Assembly (NCBI GenBank): GCA_946221915.1
Contig: CAMIKG010000043.1
Location: 1-44,221 of the forward strand
Source of the DNA: an uncultured Erwinia sp.
GTDB taxonomy: Bacteria; Pseudomonadota; Gammaproteobacteria; Enterobacterales; Enterobacteriaceae
DNA: 44,221 bases
Direction: 5' to 3'
The notes under the pieces are model-generated. The model had not been told where the DNA came from and ran no database searches. It saw only the letters and a program-made list of their open reading frames with translations. The position numbers and the translations under genes were made by a program. Shown here piece by piece: positions 1-6,957 of the stretch (the first letter of the stretch is position 1; each line of letters begins with the position of its first letter).

Positions 1-97
1 GAAGCCCAGCGTGCCGGTGTCCAGACGGTTGTTATCCGCCGTGGCGGTGGAACCGGTCACCGCGCCCTTCAGCTGCGTGTGCTCGCCCACCGTGACG
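1..97 (-). pseudogene. Remnant of cdiA (FHA repeat fragment)
   Basis: Read on the minus strand this encodes the motif GEHTQL.GAV.GSTATADNN followed by RLDTGTLGF. It is nearly base-for-base the same as the matching part of the large cdiA at about 10153-10246. Homology stops abruptly at about position 97, after the codons for VTV, and unrelated sequence follows. The fragment runs off the window, so its left extent is unknown. It has no start codon or ribosome site and is a relic of a duplicated or displaced cdiA 3' part. A second remnant ends at the same codon (see 5774-6455). Confidence 0.8.
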
Positions 98-141
98 CCT
101 AAATAAATTAGACGTCTGGATGCGGCTGATTAAGGTGCTGT

Positions 142-372
142 ACGTTTCTCTGGATGGCTGAATATAACAGCGAGCGTCCCCGCGAATCCCTGAATAACCT
201 GACGCCGGAAGAGTACCGGCTGATGGCTAAAGCCCGGACATATCAAAAAGTGCGTGGAACTAAAACGGGTGCGCTAACAAAGACATTTCAGGAGACGCTG
301 AAAGATATCGACGATATGCCAGTCATCCGACGGAGGCGGCTCCGTTATGACTTCCTGAAGAACAGCGGTTAA
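142..372 (+). pseudogene. IS3-family transposase OrfB, C-terminal fragment
   Basis: The frame TFLWMAEYNSERPRESL, then NNLTPEEYRLM, is the typical C-terminal end of IS3-family OrfB transposases (Y-N-x-x-R-P-H-x-S-L with TPEEYR; here P-R replaces P-H). The DDE catalytic core is absent and upstream frames are closed, so only a tail remains. After TPEEYRLM the protein diverges from what I know of the family and ends in a segment with DDMPVIRRRRLR. That segment resembles an ORF tail at 6850-6906, which suggests a fusion to a second recurring element. It lies between a cdiA remnant and the EndoU module and marks past transposition or rearrangement in the CDI island. Not functional. Confidence 0.75.
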
Positions 373-400
373 CATTCCCGGCTCTGTAACCGGGTTGTTT
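371..400. terminator. Hairpin terminator after the EndoU module
   Basis: CCCGG (377-381) and CCGGG (390-394) form a short G+C stem with complementary A/T flanks. It lies directly 3' of the immunity gene at 403-882. The U-rich side is better on the plus strand (TTGTTTTATT), so it may act in both directions. It belongs to the set of hairpins that close most modules of this island. Confidence 0.5.
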
Positions 401-402
401 TA

Positions 403-882
403 TTAATAAGGTAAACAATATGCGCCTTCTAAAGATTCATATTGTGCGACCGCATATTTACCTTCGGATAAATATTCTATATCAATCGGTTCAGGAGGAT
501 GTTCTTTGGTATAGGCCCCCTCTAAAAAGGAACGATACTGCTCCAGAACATACAACGTTTGTTCAATGGTTAAAAGCACTTGCTGTTCTTCCACATATTC
601 GCAGCCGATAAATACTTTATCTTTTGTCACCATAACCCAATGAGCATTGCCTATACCAAAGTTACCATCCGTAGTTTTTCCTGAAGCTAAATCGTTCAGT
701 TTTTTTATCCAGTTATCAACAGAATGGAGTCCGTATTGAATATCATTAGATAGCCATCCAGAAATTTCACGAGCCCCATACCCAAATACCTCACCGTCAA
801 AACCATTACGGCCCTTCCCACCAATAGGAATAAATAACTTGCTTTTCTCATTCCACCAAAAAGTAATTTTATCATTCAGCAT
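403..882 (-). CDS. Probable immunity protein for the EndoU CDI toxin
   Basis: 159-residue acidic, soluble-looking protein without signal peptide or membrane segment. Its ATG shares one base with the stop of the EndoU toxin (TAATG). This coupling, its position just 3' of a CdiA-type toxin tip, and the following hairpin are the usual marks of a cognate immunity gene. I do not recognise the family firmly. The C-terminal half (GNAHWVMVTKDKVF..., then a Leu-rich stretch ending EQYRSFLEG) is loosely reminiscent of YacL-type proteins, but that is a weak impression. Its expected role is to bind the EndoU domain in the cytoplasm and block RNA cleavage. The reading frame is intact, while the island context argues that it was acquired horizontally. 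Confidence 0.7.
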   Translation of the reverse strand: MLNDKITFWWNEKSKLFIPIGGKGRNGFDGEVFGYGAREISGWLSNDIQYGLHSVDNWIKKLNDLASGKTTDGNFGIGNAHWVMVTKDKVFIGCEYVEEQQVLLTIEQTLYVLEQYRSFLEGAYTKEHPPEPIDIEYLSEGKYAVAQYESLEGAYCLPY

Positions 883-1523
883 TACTTTTCCCTTACATTA
901 TAAACAGGCCATGCAGCAGCCCCCGTCCCATCAGGTTTACCATAGAATCCTTGAATTTCAATACCACTGGACGATTTTCCACTCCACATTTCTGTATTAG
1001 GTACTCTATTCGAATTTTTAAATGCACTTTCAATTTCTTGAGCTGTCTGTCGTTTAGACCATTGCTCAGGAAAGAATGTTTTTTCTGCTCTTTTACTTAC
1101 CCACTGACCGGTAGAAGGATCCCTCACTGATATATAACCAGTTGAAACACCGTTGGAATCCGAAGCCCCCGTTATCTTATCTATCTTGATATTTGGATCG
1201 CGAATATTGTGCCCACCAGAACCAACTTTTGACCCATCCTTAAGCGTTTTAACATCCCCATTAAGTATATGATCCATTCTGATATAGGCAGTTTGTGAAC
1301 CTTTTCCAGCCTGCTCTCTGACCAGCTCCAGGGGTGTTGATGAAGGGTTAAAGCCATTAAGATACTCACCAGGTTTCAATGATGGATTATTTTTTGCCGC
1401 ATTCGCCGCAACAGCTTCAACTTTCGCTGATGCAGCCTCCGCAGCAGTTTTCCCGACACCAATAGCCCCGGAATCGTATGAACCAAAAACAATGCCCCTA
1501 GAACCAGATCCTGCCTTTGTCAT
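882..1523 (-). CDS. Orphan CdiA-CT toxin with EndoU nuclease domain
   Basis: 213 residues. From about residue 80 the sequence has the features of the bacterial EndoU nuclease domain: MDHILNGD, then SKVGSGGHN, later EKTFFPEQWS, EIESAFKNS, MWSGKSSSGIEIQGFYG and a terminal AAWPVY. Families of this kind cleave RNA; CdiA-CT of E. coli STECO31 is an EndoU anticodon nuclease (established knowledge). There is no secretion signal, TPS domain or VENN motif. The ATG at 1523 has no clear ribosome site and the frame stays open upstream to about 1590, so this is a displaced toxin tip rather than a free-standing gene. It would become active only if recombined in frame onto a cdiA. The nuclease domain has no stop or frameshift. 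Confidence 0.8.
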   Translation of the reverse strand: MTKAGSGSRGIVFGSYDSGAIGVGKTAAEAASAKVEAVAANAAKNNPSLKPGEYLNGFNPSSTPLELVREQAGKGSQTAYIRMDHILNGDVKTLKDGSKVGSGGHNIRDPNIKIDKITGASDSNGVSTGYISVRDPSTGQWVSKRAEKTFFPEQWSKRQTAQEIESAFKNSNRVPNTEMWSGKSSSGIEIQGFYGKPDGTGAAAWPVYNVREK

Positions 1524-1688
1524 TTGCTGTGTAATACTTTCTGATGAAGAAACACATCTGAATTTAGTACTATATTTTTTTCCAAAACCGATAAGAGAAC
1601 ACCATTATTATGATTAATAGGCAAAGCTGATGCAGGATTACCACTCAATGTCGCATCCGTAGCAACAGAACAGTTAACACAATTATGA

Positions 1689-1725
1689 AAAGTAAAACCC
1701 CGCTTTTGAAAGCGGGGTTTTACTT
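1689..1725. terminator. Perfect bidirectional hairpin terminator
   Basis: AAAGTAAAACCCCGCTTT pairs with AAAGCGGGGTTTTACTTT, giving a near-perfect palindrome with U-rich tails on both strands. It follows the lone CdiI-like gene (minus strand) and separates it from the EndoU module. The AAAGTAAAA...CCC theme recurs at 5200 and 6930, with a looser version near 3955. Confidence 0.75.
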
Positions 1726-1727
1726 TG

Positions 1728-2093
1728 TCAGGCAGGGAGTTTAGCCAGTAAACCATTCACCTTCTCTGTATCTTCAGGATGAAGTTTCGCATATCTTTCA
1801 ATGGACAGCCTAATATAGTAATAGCAGATTTCCTCACTGACAATAATAGTGTCTGCTTCAGAAGGAGGGTAGCCGACGGCAAATTCAACGCCTTCAAAAT
1901 GTTCGCTTTCGTCATAGCTTTCCATATCTGGAAAATTACAATAGGCGCCATCGGTATTAAAACCAACTTTTTTTATAATATTTTCAATAGAATCCAAAAT
2001 TTTTTTATCAGAGAACATGATATTAAAATAACCTACAATTACTTCATTTAAACCTGAATGTACATCCGACATTTCAAATAAGTTCTTATTCAT
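1728..2093 (-). CDS. Orphan CdiI-type ribonuclease-toxin immunity protein
   Basis: Taken from the ATG at 2093, the protein is 121 residues beginning MNKNLFEMSDV. The core NTDGAYCNFPD...YDESEHFEGVEFAVGYPP, then IIVSEEICYYYIRL and a terminal LHPEDTEKVN, matches what I recall of the family named 'ribonuclease toxin immunity protein CdiI'. The frame extends upstream to 2201, but that stretch is low-complexity debris and an ATG at 2105 is equally possible; neither has a good ribosome site. No toxin gene precedes it: the sequence just upstream is a relic that also carries a plus-strand ORF tail. It is therefore an immunity gene without its toxin, which could protect against siblings that still carry the pair. 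Confidence 0.65.
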   Translation of the reverse strand: MNKNLFEMSDVHSGLNEVIVGYFNIMFSDKKILDSIENIIKKVGFNTDGAYCNFPDMESYDESEHFEGVEFAVGYPPSEADTIIVSEEICYYYIRLSIERYAKLHPEDTEKVNGLLAKLPA

Positions 2094-2161
2094 ATTAATA
2101 CTCATACACATTAATTCGGATGGAACTTTCTGAATGGAGCAGGATTTCGGGTCAGGGTTAG

Positions 2162-2239
2162 GGGCAGGCGCTGAATGACATCGGCGGTCTGCCGTGTACA
2201 AGCACGGAAACGTGCATTTTGCAGGAGCGTAGAAGCTAA
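2162..2239 (+). other. Recurring inter-module ORF tail (copy d)
   Basis: The plus-strand frame GQALNDIGGLP, ending in a TAA stop, is followed within a few bases by a hairpin with CCCGGCTC. It resembles the tail GELNDTGDIPVIRR at 6850-6906 and ETLKDIDDMPVIRR at about 297-345, each also followed by a hairpin containing CCCGGCTC. The parent element is not recognised. These tails look like remnants of one kind of mobile or recombining sequence between toxin modules. The similarity is short and was judged by eye. Confidence 0.35.
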
Positions 2240-2242
2240 TAA

Positions 2243-2274
2243 AAAGATCCCGGCTCGATGTGACGGGGATCTTT
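2243..2274. terminator. Hairpin terminator after the DUF600-type immunity relic
   Basis: AAAGATCCC (2243-2251) pairs with GGGATCTTT (2266-2274). T-rich flanks lie on both strands (TTTATT on plus, TTTTTATTAG on minus). On the minus strand it lies about 85 bases beyond the immunity relic at 2361-2612. Confidence 0.6.
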
Positions 2275-2360
2275 ATTTACTCATCGTATTTGAAATCAAT
2301 ATTTATTTCTGATTTCTCCACATTAAGTTTAGCTATGCACCCATACCAAAAAGGTTTCTC

Positions 2361-2612
2361 TTACGAATGAAAGTTATTTACAAAGAACTGCCTAAGCGAG
2401 ACCAATAGCTCACGCAATTTTTGGGCTGTTAATCCATCCTCAGGTAAATACCAGCTGCACTCATCATTTTTATTAATATAATCATAATTAAATCGACAAC
2501 TATCGCCTTCCATGGATAGTTCAGCTTCCATTATGACCAACTTTGCGTCATCAGGAGCAGAGTTATATAGCAACTACCCAATCTCTCTGTATATTTCATC
2601 ACCCAGACTCAT
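2361..2612 (-). pseudogene. DUF600/YezG-like immunity gene with an internal stop
   Basis: Starting from the ATG at 2612 the frame reads MSLGDEIYREIG, then TAG at 2576-2574, then LLYNSAPDDAKLVIMEAELS and on to a stop at 2361. Joined across the stop, the 82 residues have the layout of the YezG/DUF600 immunity family: an N-terminal EIYxEIGxxLYxxAPxxA helix, a strand-rich middle with CRFNYDYIN, and a C-terminal helix LRELLVSLRQFF. One nonsense change inactivates it unless the TAG is suppressed or translation restarts. The ATG overlaps the end of the preceding toxin relic. The family call is from memory of its pattern. Confidence 0.6.
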
Positions 2613-2768
2613 TTTTATCTCCAGCGACATTATCGATGTTTACTCGAACTGGTTTGCTATTATCAATAGAATACGCTGGCTCAGCTCTTTGGCCTTGGCG
2701 CAGGCTGCCGGCGACAGCGTGCGGCAATCCCCCAAGTTTCGTGAGGCCAGCGCATTATTCTCAGCAAC
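2599..2768 (-). pseudogene. Collapsed CdiA-CT module (VAENN start, toxin deleted)
   Basis: The frame begins VAENNAL inside the stop codon of the neighbouring cdiI copy: the G of TAG is the first base of the valine codon. It continues as a short pretoxin-like piece (RNLGDCRTLSPAACAKAKEL) and then hits TAA. In another frame the stretch before the immunity ATG reads NSKPVRVNIDNVAGDKNESG and stops 14 bases into the immunity gene, as expected for the last residues of a toxin. Most of the toxin has therefore been deleted and the remaining ends are out of frame. It pairs with the damaged DUF600-type immunity gene that follows. Confidence 0.6.
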
Positions 2769-2989
2769 TATTTTTTACGAAAATGCCTTCGTATTTGTAG
2801 GTAAAATATCAACCAAGCGCCAGCCCCTCCCCACAACCCGACAATAGTACCAATCACCCCATATTTTATATACACCTCTAGAGAGATTGGTTCTCGAGTA
2901 ATAAGCCAAATGCTAACTACCATTCCTATAGAAAAAGTAACTGCCAGAATAAACATCAATTTAATAAGTTCAAGAAGAGGATGTTTCAT
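2768..2989 (-). CDS. CdiI immunity protein, second copy (two-TM membrane protein)
   Basis: 73 residues with two hydrophobic segments (about 8-30 and 42-65) and a basic tail QIRRHFRKK. By hand alignment about 76% of positions match the immunity protein at 8063-8281. Its ATG overlaps the toxin stop as ATGA, and a GGAGG that encodes the toxin's terminal glycines serves as ribosome site. A small inner-membrane immunity protein suggests that the partner toxin acts at the cytoplasmic membrane (inference). Differences cluster in and between the membrane segments, so specificity may have diverged from the first copy. Confidence 0.75.
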   Translation of the reverse strand: MKHPLLELIKLMFILAVTFSIGMVVSIWLITREPISLEVYIKYGVIGTIVGLWGGAGAWLIFYLQIRRHFRKK

Positions 2990-3903
2990 TTACCACCTCC
3001 ATTATCTTCTTTTTGAGTCACACTACTTGCACTTTCTGATATTAATGAACCACCAAGCCCACCCAGTGTCCCAGATAAAGTACTCATTTCACCACCTTTT
3101 AGTAAATATCCGGGACCAAAAGACGATTCAGAGTATTTTAAGGCATTTTTGCTGGCTTCCATTGCAAGCTGGTTTTTGATGTATTGCGATTCAAACTTAT
3201 TAGTAATTGAAGCACCAATATTATAGCCAAGGCCTGTACCAGCCATGCTACCCACTACTGATGCAGTACTGTCCTGGCCTTCAATCTGGCTGCTCATGTA
3301 AGCACTAGCGGCACCCAACAACTGGTTAGCGTAATATCCTTTCCCGGCTGTACCTACACCAGTTAAGCCTGACATCATGAAACTGAAATAATCGAACTTC
3401 TCACCGGTATTGCCGGTTGCAATCTGAACCGCCCCATTTGCCCCGTAGCTTAGCCCGGCACTGATAACTTTTTCTGACAATGTTGCCGATGAAGTAAACA
3501 GCGAACCAGCTCCGGCAACTGTTCCCCAGAAATTCTCCGGCTCACCAAAGAATGCCAGAGCGCGGTCACTATTCGATGTATTGCTGTTCAGATAGTTCAG
3601 GTCATAGCTGTTACCTTCTGTGACGTAGTTCTTCACGTCCTGGTTTTCCAGCGAACCATACAGCCAGCCAGGTCGACCTGCCGCGCTGAGTCCACCCTCA
3701 ATATTCCATTTATCTTCCCCAGACAGAGCCGTCAGTGGGTCGGCAGCAACATCAATATGCAATTTCAGTCGGTTATCAGCACTAATTACAGCATACTTGT
3801 TCTGAATATCTCCGCATTCCCTGCCAGCTTTACGACAGGCAGTCATTTTTCTGTCGAAAGCATGTGCCTCATCATAACTGAGGTAATTATTCTCCGCCGC
3901 CAC
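2986..3903 (-). CDS. Orphan CdiA-CT, diverged second copy of the main toxin tip
   Basis: Starts at a V-A-A-E-N-N motif (GTG codon at 3903) and runs 305 residues, exactly the length of the region after VTAENN in the large cdiA, to which it is closely similar throughout. Shared blocks include NYLSYDEAHAFD, DPLTALSGEDKWNIEGG, FFGEPENFWGTVAGAGSL and FGPGYLLKGGEMS. The last 30 residues, rich in Gly/Ser, differ most. It lacks a signal peptide, TPS domain and ribosome site, so it is a silent cassette unless recombined onto cdiA. The Gly/Ala-rich hydrophobic C-terminus and the membrane immunity partner suggest a membrane-active toxin, but I know no demonstrated activity for this tip. Confidence 0.75.
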   Translation of the reverse strand: MAAENNYLSYDEAHAFDRKMTACRKAGRECGDIQNKYAVISADNRLKLHIDVAADPLTALSGEDKWNIEGGLSAAGRPGWLYGSLENQDVKNYVTEGNSYDLNYLNSNTSNSDRALAFFGEPENFWGTVAGAGSLFTSSATLSEKVISAGLSYGANGAVQIATGNTGEKFDYFSFMMSGLTGVGTAGKGYYANQLLGAASAYMSSQIEGQDSTASVVGSMAGTGLGYNIGASITNKFESQYIKNQLAMEASKNALKYSESSFGPGYLLKGGEMSTLSGTLGGLGGSLISESASSVTQKEDNGGGK

Positions 3904-3960
3904 CGGGCACAGTGAAGCGGCAGACGATGAACAGAAGTAACTAGCTGGTTATAAAGTAAA

Positions 3961-3993
3961 ATTCCATCCCTAAGAGTTGGGATTTTATTTATT
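3961..3993. terminator. Weak hairpin terminator after the DUF6883/DUF4926 module
   Basis: ATCCC (3966-3970) and GGGAT (3979-3983) form a short stem with TTTTATTTATT on the plus side and TTTTACTTTAT on the minus side. It sits directly 3' of the DUF4926 immunity gene. Confidence 0.45.
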
Positions 3994-4004
3994 GGAGCGC
4001 AATA

Positions 4005-4196
4005 TTAATTCAATAGCTCTATGTCATCTGGATATACAGTCAAAACATCTAACGTCTCACCATTAGCATCAATAAACTCTACTTCATAACCTAATGTAGG
4101 TTCTGTATATACCATGACTACAGCACCCTTACATCCTGGGGCTATAGAGCCAGATAACACCTTTGTGGACTTAACGACATCATATTCTTTAATCAT
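4005..4196 (-). CDS. DUF4926-family immunity protein
   Basis: 63 residues. The pattern YDVVKSTKVL..., GCKGAVVMVY, YEVEFIDANGETLDVLTV and DDIELL is that of DUF4926, small SH3-like proteins (family pattern recalled). DUF4926 genes often follow DUF6883 domains, and here the gene starts 14 bases after a DUF6883-type toxin tip, so it is taken as its immunity partner. It is soluble, acidic and intact, and is followed by a hairpin. Confidence 0.75.
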   Translation of the reverse strand: MIKEYDVVKSTKVLSGSIAPGCKGAVVMVYTEPTLGYEVEFIDANGETLDVLTVYPDDIELLN

Positions 4197-4210
4197 AATC
4201 TTAGCACCAG

Positions 4211-5026
4211 TTATTTCTTAGCCGGAATAGCTGTCACAAGTCTAACGACTCCATCATTATTCTTAATCCAACCGAATTTCACATCTATTGTTCTTCCGTT
4301 AGCACCAGTGATAGATATTACTTGGTCATATTTTACGCCATGCTGAGTTTCTGCTGTTTTCCCAGCTTTGCTTGATTCAAAGACAATTTGTTTTGCGAGA
4401 TCGCTTGAATTCCCTTTGTTAAAGCCAAGGGCTTTGTCAAACCATTCAGCCTTGCTTCCGCCAACAGGATGATCTTTTGCTAACAGATAATTAGTTAATT
4501 TATTATCAATACTTGTTTGCGTCTCAGGTGTGTTTTTCACTCCATTTTTATCTGCATTTTCTCCAATATTAGTCTTATTTTTCCCAATCCAAGCCGCAAT
4601 TCCGGCGGCGCTTGTCCCTGCCACCTGCGCCAGTGAGTTGATCGCAAGCTGCTTCGCCTCTGCTGAATCTCCGGATATCAATGCGCTGTGAATCGCCGCG
4701 TTTCTGTCTGCCTCAAGCTGGATCGTCGTCACCTGAAGAATGGATAATTCGTTCAGTTCTTCCGGACTCAGACCGTCTTCAGTACGCTCTTTTTCCAGCA
4801 GCTCACTGGTACGGTTGGCATAATCAGCCTGCAATCTGCCAACTTCATTCGCTTTATCGACGCAAGCCTGAGCACCAGAACAGTTAACAACGCTTTCATG
4901 CTGCTCAGCATTTATTTTCTTATATTTTTCAATAACAGCGCTGCAGGCATCTCCCTGGCACTGCGTCATTTCTTTGGCCCGGTCCTGGTTTTGCTTGATG
5001 CTCAGCGAGTTATTCTCCGCCGTCAC
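4211..5026 (-). CDS. Orphan CdiA-CT with DUF6883 toxin domain
   Basis: Begins V-T-A-E-N-N (GTG at 5026) and runs 271 residues. Residues 1-150 are a pretoxin helix-rich region with paired cysteines (TQCQGDAC, VNCSGAQAC) and a hydrophobic Ala/Gly patch. The last 95 residues (KLTNYLLAKDHPVGGSKAEW, WFDKALGFN, then VISITGANGRTIDVKFGWI and a terminal VRLVTAIP) match DUF6883, a C-terminal domain of bacterial polymorphic toxins whose biochemical activity I do not know. The frame is continuous with an upstream cdiA remnant (5027-5158), so the cassette looks ready for exchange, but there is no promoter or ribosome site. The DUF4926 partner follows 14 bases later. Confidence 0.75.
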   Translation of the reverse strand: MTAENNSLSIKQNQDRAKEMTQCQGDACSAVIEKYKKINAEQHESVVNCSGAQACVDKANEVGRLQADYANRTSELLEKERTEDGLSPEELNELSILQVTTIQLEADRNAAIHSALISGDSAEAKQLAINSLAQVAGTSAAGIAAWIGKNKTNIGENADKNGVKNTPETQTSIDNKLTNYLLAKDHPVGGSKAEWFDKALGFNKGNSSDLAKQIVFESSKAGKTAETQHGVKYDQVISITGANGRTIDVKFGWIKNNDGVVRLVTAIPAKK

Positions 5027-5158
5027 CTTCCCGGCCTGAGCAGCATACGCCGCGCTGCCCGTGCTGTCACCCGCTATACCCCCCGCCAGACCTGCCGACA
5101 GCGTCGCTAGCGCGCTCAGCGTCTGCTTCTGCGTCTCCGTCAGGTCTTCCGTTCGCGT
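5027..5158 (-). pseudogene. Remnant of cdiA in frame with the DUF6883 tip
   Basis: Encodes RTEDLTETQKQTLSALATLS and AGGIAGDSTGSAAYAAQAGK, the residues just before VTAENN in the large cdiA (DNA about 9196-9327), with only a few base changes. It provides about 130 bp of homology next to the VENN boundary, as expected for recombination-driven tip exchange. Upstream homology breaks at about 5158, where inter-module sequence (CTACGACTGCCTGATCC, also at 6893) begins. Confidence 0.8.
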
Positions 5159-5159
5159 A

Positions 5160-5228
5160 GCTACGACTGCCTGATCCTCAGCGAAGACGACTAAAAAGTA
5201 AAACCCCCGCTTTTGAAGGCGGGGATTT
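5160..5228 (-). terminator. Module terminator plus recurring boundary sequence
   Basis: On the minus strand the G+C stem CCCCGC / GCGGGG with flanking TTTTACTTTTTAG follows the 184-residue immunity gene at once. The plus-strand flank CTACGACTGCCTGATCC...GAAGACGA(C/A)TAAAAAGTAAAA is shared with 6892-6936, showing that the terminator and its flank recur as a unit at module boundaries. Confidence 0.65.
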
Positions 5229-5232
5229 CATA

Positions 5233-5787
5233 TTATAAATCATCTTCTGAGATAATATCCAAAGCCCCACAGGCTTTAAATAACCATTTCAAAGCGCCAC
5301 ACATAAAAGGGGAGTCAAGAGCAGTAACTTCAATTATAAAATGGCTTTTATTCAAAGGCTCATCGAATAACACAGCATCCCACCAAAACCATTCCCGCTC
5401 ATTAGGCTCTAGCCAAGATAACCATGATGACAACGTCCATTCATTATCGCTGGAAGCTTCCGTAAGCTTCTCTTCATAAGATAACTCTTGCCAGGTTTGA
5501 GTTTGTTTTTTTCTTTCTGCGCCAGTCAACTCAGGCGAACAGCAATCAACAAACCGGGATGGAAGGACATTTGACCATTCATCAAGGGATAGCCAGTTTT
5601 GCGTAGAATAGTCATTTACAGTAATCAGCACCTCTTTTGCTGAGTTTAATACTGAAGAAACATCATTACAGGACACAATGAATCTGGCGATTCCAACACC
5701 AGTGGCTTTATCTGTTGATTGAGGAGGATTTTTCAACCTTTCTCTTTCCAATAAAATTTGCCGTAACTTCTCATCACTTACTTGCAT
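5233..5787 (-). CDS. Probable immunity protein of an unrecognised CDI toxin
   Basis: 184 residues, intact, starting MQVSDEKLRQILLERERLKN. The ATG lies inside the last codons of the broken toxin upstream (stop at 5776-5774), the usual toxin-immunity coupling, and a module terminator follows. No signal peptide or clear membrane segment; Trp-rich (WLSWLEPNEREWFWW), then a C-terminal FMCGALKWLFKACGAL. I do not recognise the family. Its frame is intact while its toxin carries a stop and a frameshift, which fits selection for protection only, or recent toxin decay. Confidence 0.6.
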   Translation of the reverse strand: MQVSDEKLRQILLERERLKNPPQSTDKATGVGIARFIVSCNDVSSVLNSAKEVLITVNDYSTQNWLSLDEWSNVLPSRFVDCCSPELTGAERKKQTQTWQELSYEEKLTEASSDNEWTLSSWLSWLEPNEREWFWWDAVLFDEPLNKSHFIIEVTALDSPFMCGALKWLFKACGALDIISEDDL

Positions 5788-6455
5788 CTTTTCCTGCCCC
5801 CTGAATAATTTTATCTTGTAACTCTTTCAGTTTTTGGGCCTTATTCCATATTAATCCTTCGCTTTCGTTGGATCAGCGATAACTGGTTTCCCTTTATTTT
5901 CTGGTTATCGAGCAACACTTTCTTTCACAGCAGTATTTCTTAAATCATCCAAAAAAGAGTGAGATACTTCAAACGTTTTTATCGTTGCACCATCCATATT
6001 TTGAGTGCCACGTTTTTCGAAGAATTCTAATGCTCTGGCTTTATCACCAAATTTAAATACAACGTAGTGCTGCCATCGATACGAACCTGTCCATTGTTCC
6101 CGATTACAATACGAGTATTTGGTGTTCCCTGAACACAATAAACAGATACCCGCCACCAGTTCACCCGTAGCCGCACCTGCTGCACCGGCTATCGCGTGCG
6201 CCACCACTTTCGCATTAGGTCAGGCCAGGGTCGTGACCAATCACTTCCGCCAGAGAAGGTGCCGCGCCGTTCGCTAATGCCGCGACCACATTGCCGCCTG
6301 TGCTGAAGCCCACGCTCTGGTGCTCAACCTTGTAATCCGCCTGATTGCGGATATCGCTGAAGCCCAGCGTGCCGGTGTCCAGACGGTTGTTATCTGCCGT
6401 GGCGGAGGAACCGATCACCGCGCCGTTCAGTTGCGTATGCTCGCTAACCGTGACG
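5774..6455 (-). pseudogene. cdiA remnant with internal deletions fused to a broken, unrecognised toxin
   Basis: The 5' part encodes VTVSEHTQLNGAVIGSSATA through KVEHQSVGFSTGGN of CdiA. It then jumps to ALANGAAPSLAEVIGHD, dropping roughly 170 residues between two GGN(I/V)G sequences. A second jump removes ALAAAQGQNA between two AGAA stretches. A 2-base loss (CGCATTAGGTC against CGCATTATCGGTC in the intact gene) shifts the frame near 6216. The toxin part (WQHYVVFKFGDKARALEFFE, then MDGATIKTFEVSHSFLDDL) has a TAA at 5907-5905, and its last 30 codons (IWNKAQKLKELQDKIIQGAG) are in another frame. Toxin family not recognised. The cdiA homology ends at the same codon as the fragment at 1-97. Confidence 0.75.
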
Positions 6456-6570
6456 CCTAAATTAGATGCCCGGATCTGGCTGGTACTGGGATAAGCCTGA
6501 TCTGACGCGAACTTACCGGGCGCCAACACGATAAGACCGCTGACCACCACTAACTGTTAGGGAGTTAATC

Positions 6571-6837
6571 ATGGATAAATACGATTCGAAGTCAGAACCA
6601 CGCACAACTGAAGCCCCCCCTTATCCGCCCGGAGTTTTATGTCCAGGTACGCTATCACTACCTGCCGCTACAGGGACTGTAGATTTTACAGGCAGGTTTC
6701 AGACCGGGTTTACCGGTCAGGATCTGCGTGATGCCCGACTGCATCGCACTGCCCAGAACTCTCGCGAGCTGTGGGGCAGCACCGAAGGCTTGTGCATCCT
6801 CAACTTCAACAAGCAGAGAATGAACCAGTGGATCTAG
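6571..6837 (+). CDS. Hypothetical 88-residue protein, possibly debris
   Basis: ATG preceded by GGAG at good spacing. 88 residues, Pro/Thr-rich N-terminus (EPRTTEAPPYPPG), no recognised domain. It runs against the direction of the toxin modules. Past its TAG stop the same frame continues as GFLGELNDTGDIPVIRR to a TGA at 6904-6906, so the visible protein may be a truncated form of the element whose tails recur in this island. Whether it is expressed is unknown. Confidence 0.3.
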   Translation: MDKYDSKSEPRTTEAPPYPPGVLCPGTLSLPAATGTVDFTGRFQTGFTGQDLRDARLHRTAQNSRELWGSTEGLCILNFNKQRMNQWI

Positions 6838-6849
6838 GGTTTTCTAGGG

Positions 6850-6906
6850 GAACTCAACGATACCGGCGATATTCCGGTGATCAGGCGTGCCCCTACGACT
6901 GCCTGA
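6850..6906 (+). other. Recurring inter-module ORF tail (copy b)
   Basis: The plus-strand frame ELNDTGDIPVIRRAPTTA ends at TGA, followed by a hairpin with CCCGGCTC. It is related to copies at about 297-372 (ETLKDIDDMPVIRRRRLR) and 2162-2239 (QALNDIGGLP). It lies downstream of and in frame with the 88-residue ORF. Parent element unknown. Confidence 0.35.
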
Positions 6907-6933
6907 TCCGTGGTGAAGACGAATAAAAAGTAA

Positions 6934-6957
6934 AATCCCGGCTCCGTGGTCGGGATT
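6934..6957 (-). terminator. Hairpin terminator after Imm31-like gene
   Basis: On the minus strand AATCCCG ... CGGGATT is followed by TTACTTTTTATTC, just past the stop of the Imm31-like gene at 6970. Confidence 0.65.

Noticed and set aside
1520..1756. A 78-codon ORF upstream of the EndoU tip
   Set aside because: It spans the module terminator and debris and is out of frame with the toxin.
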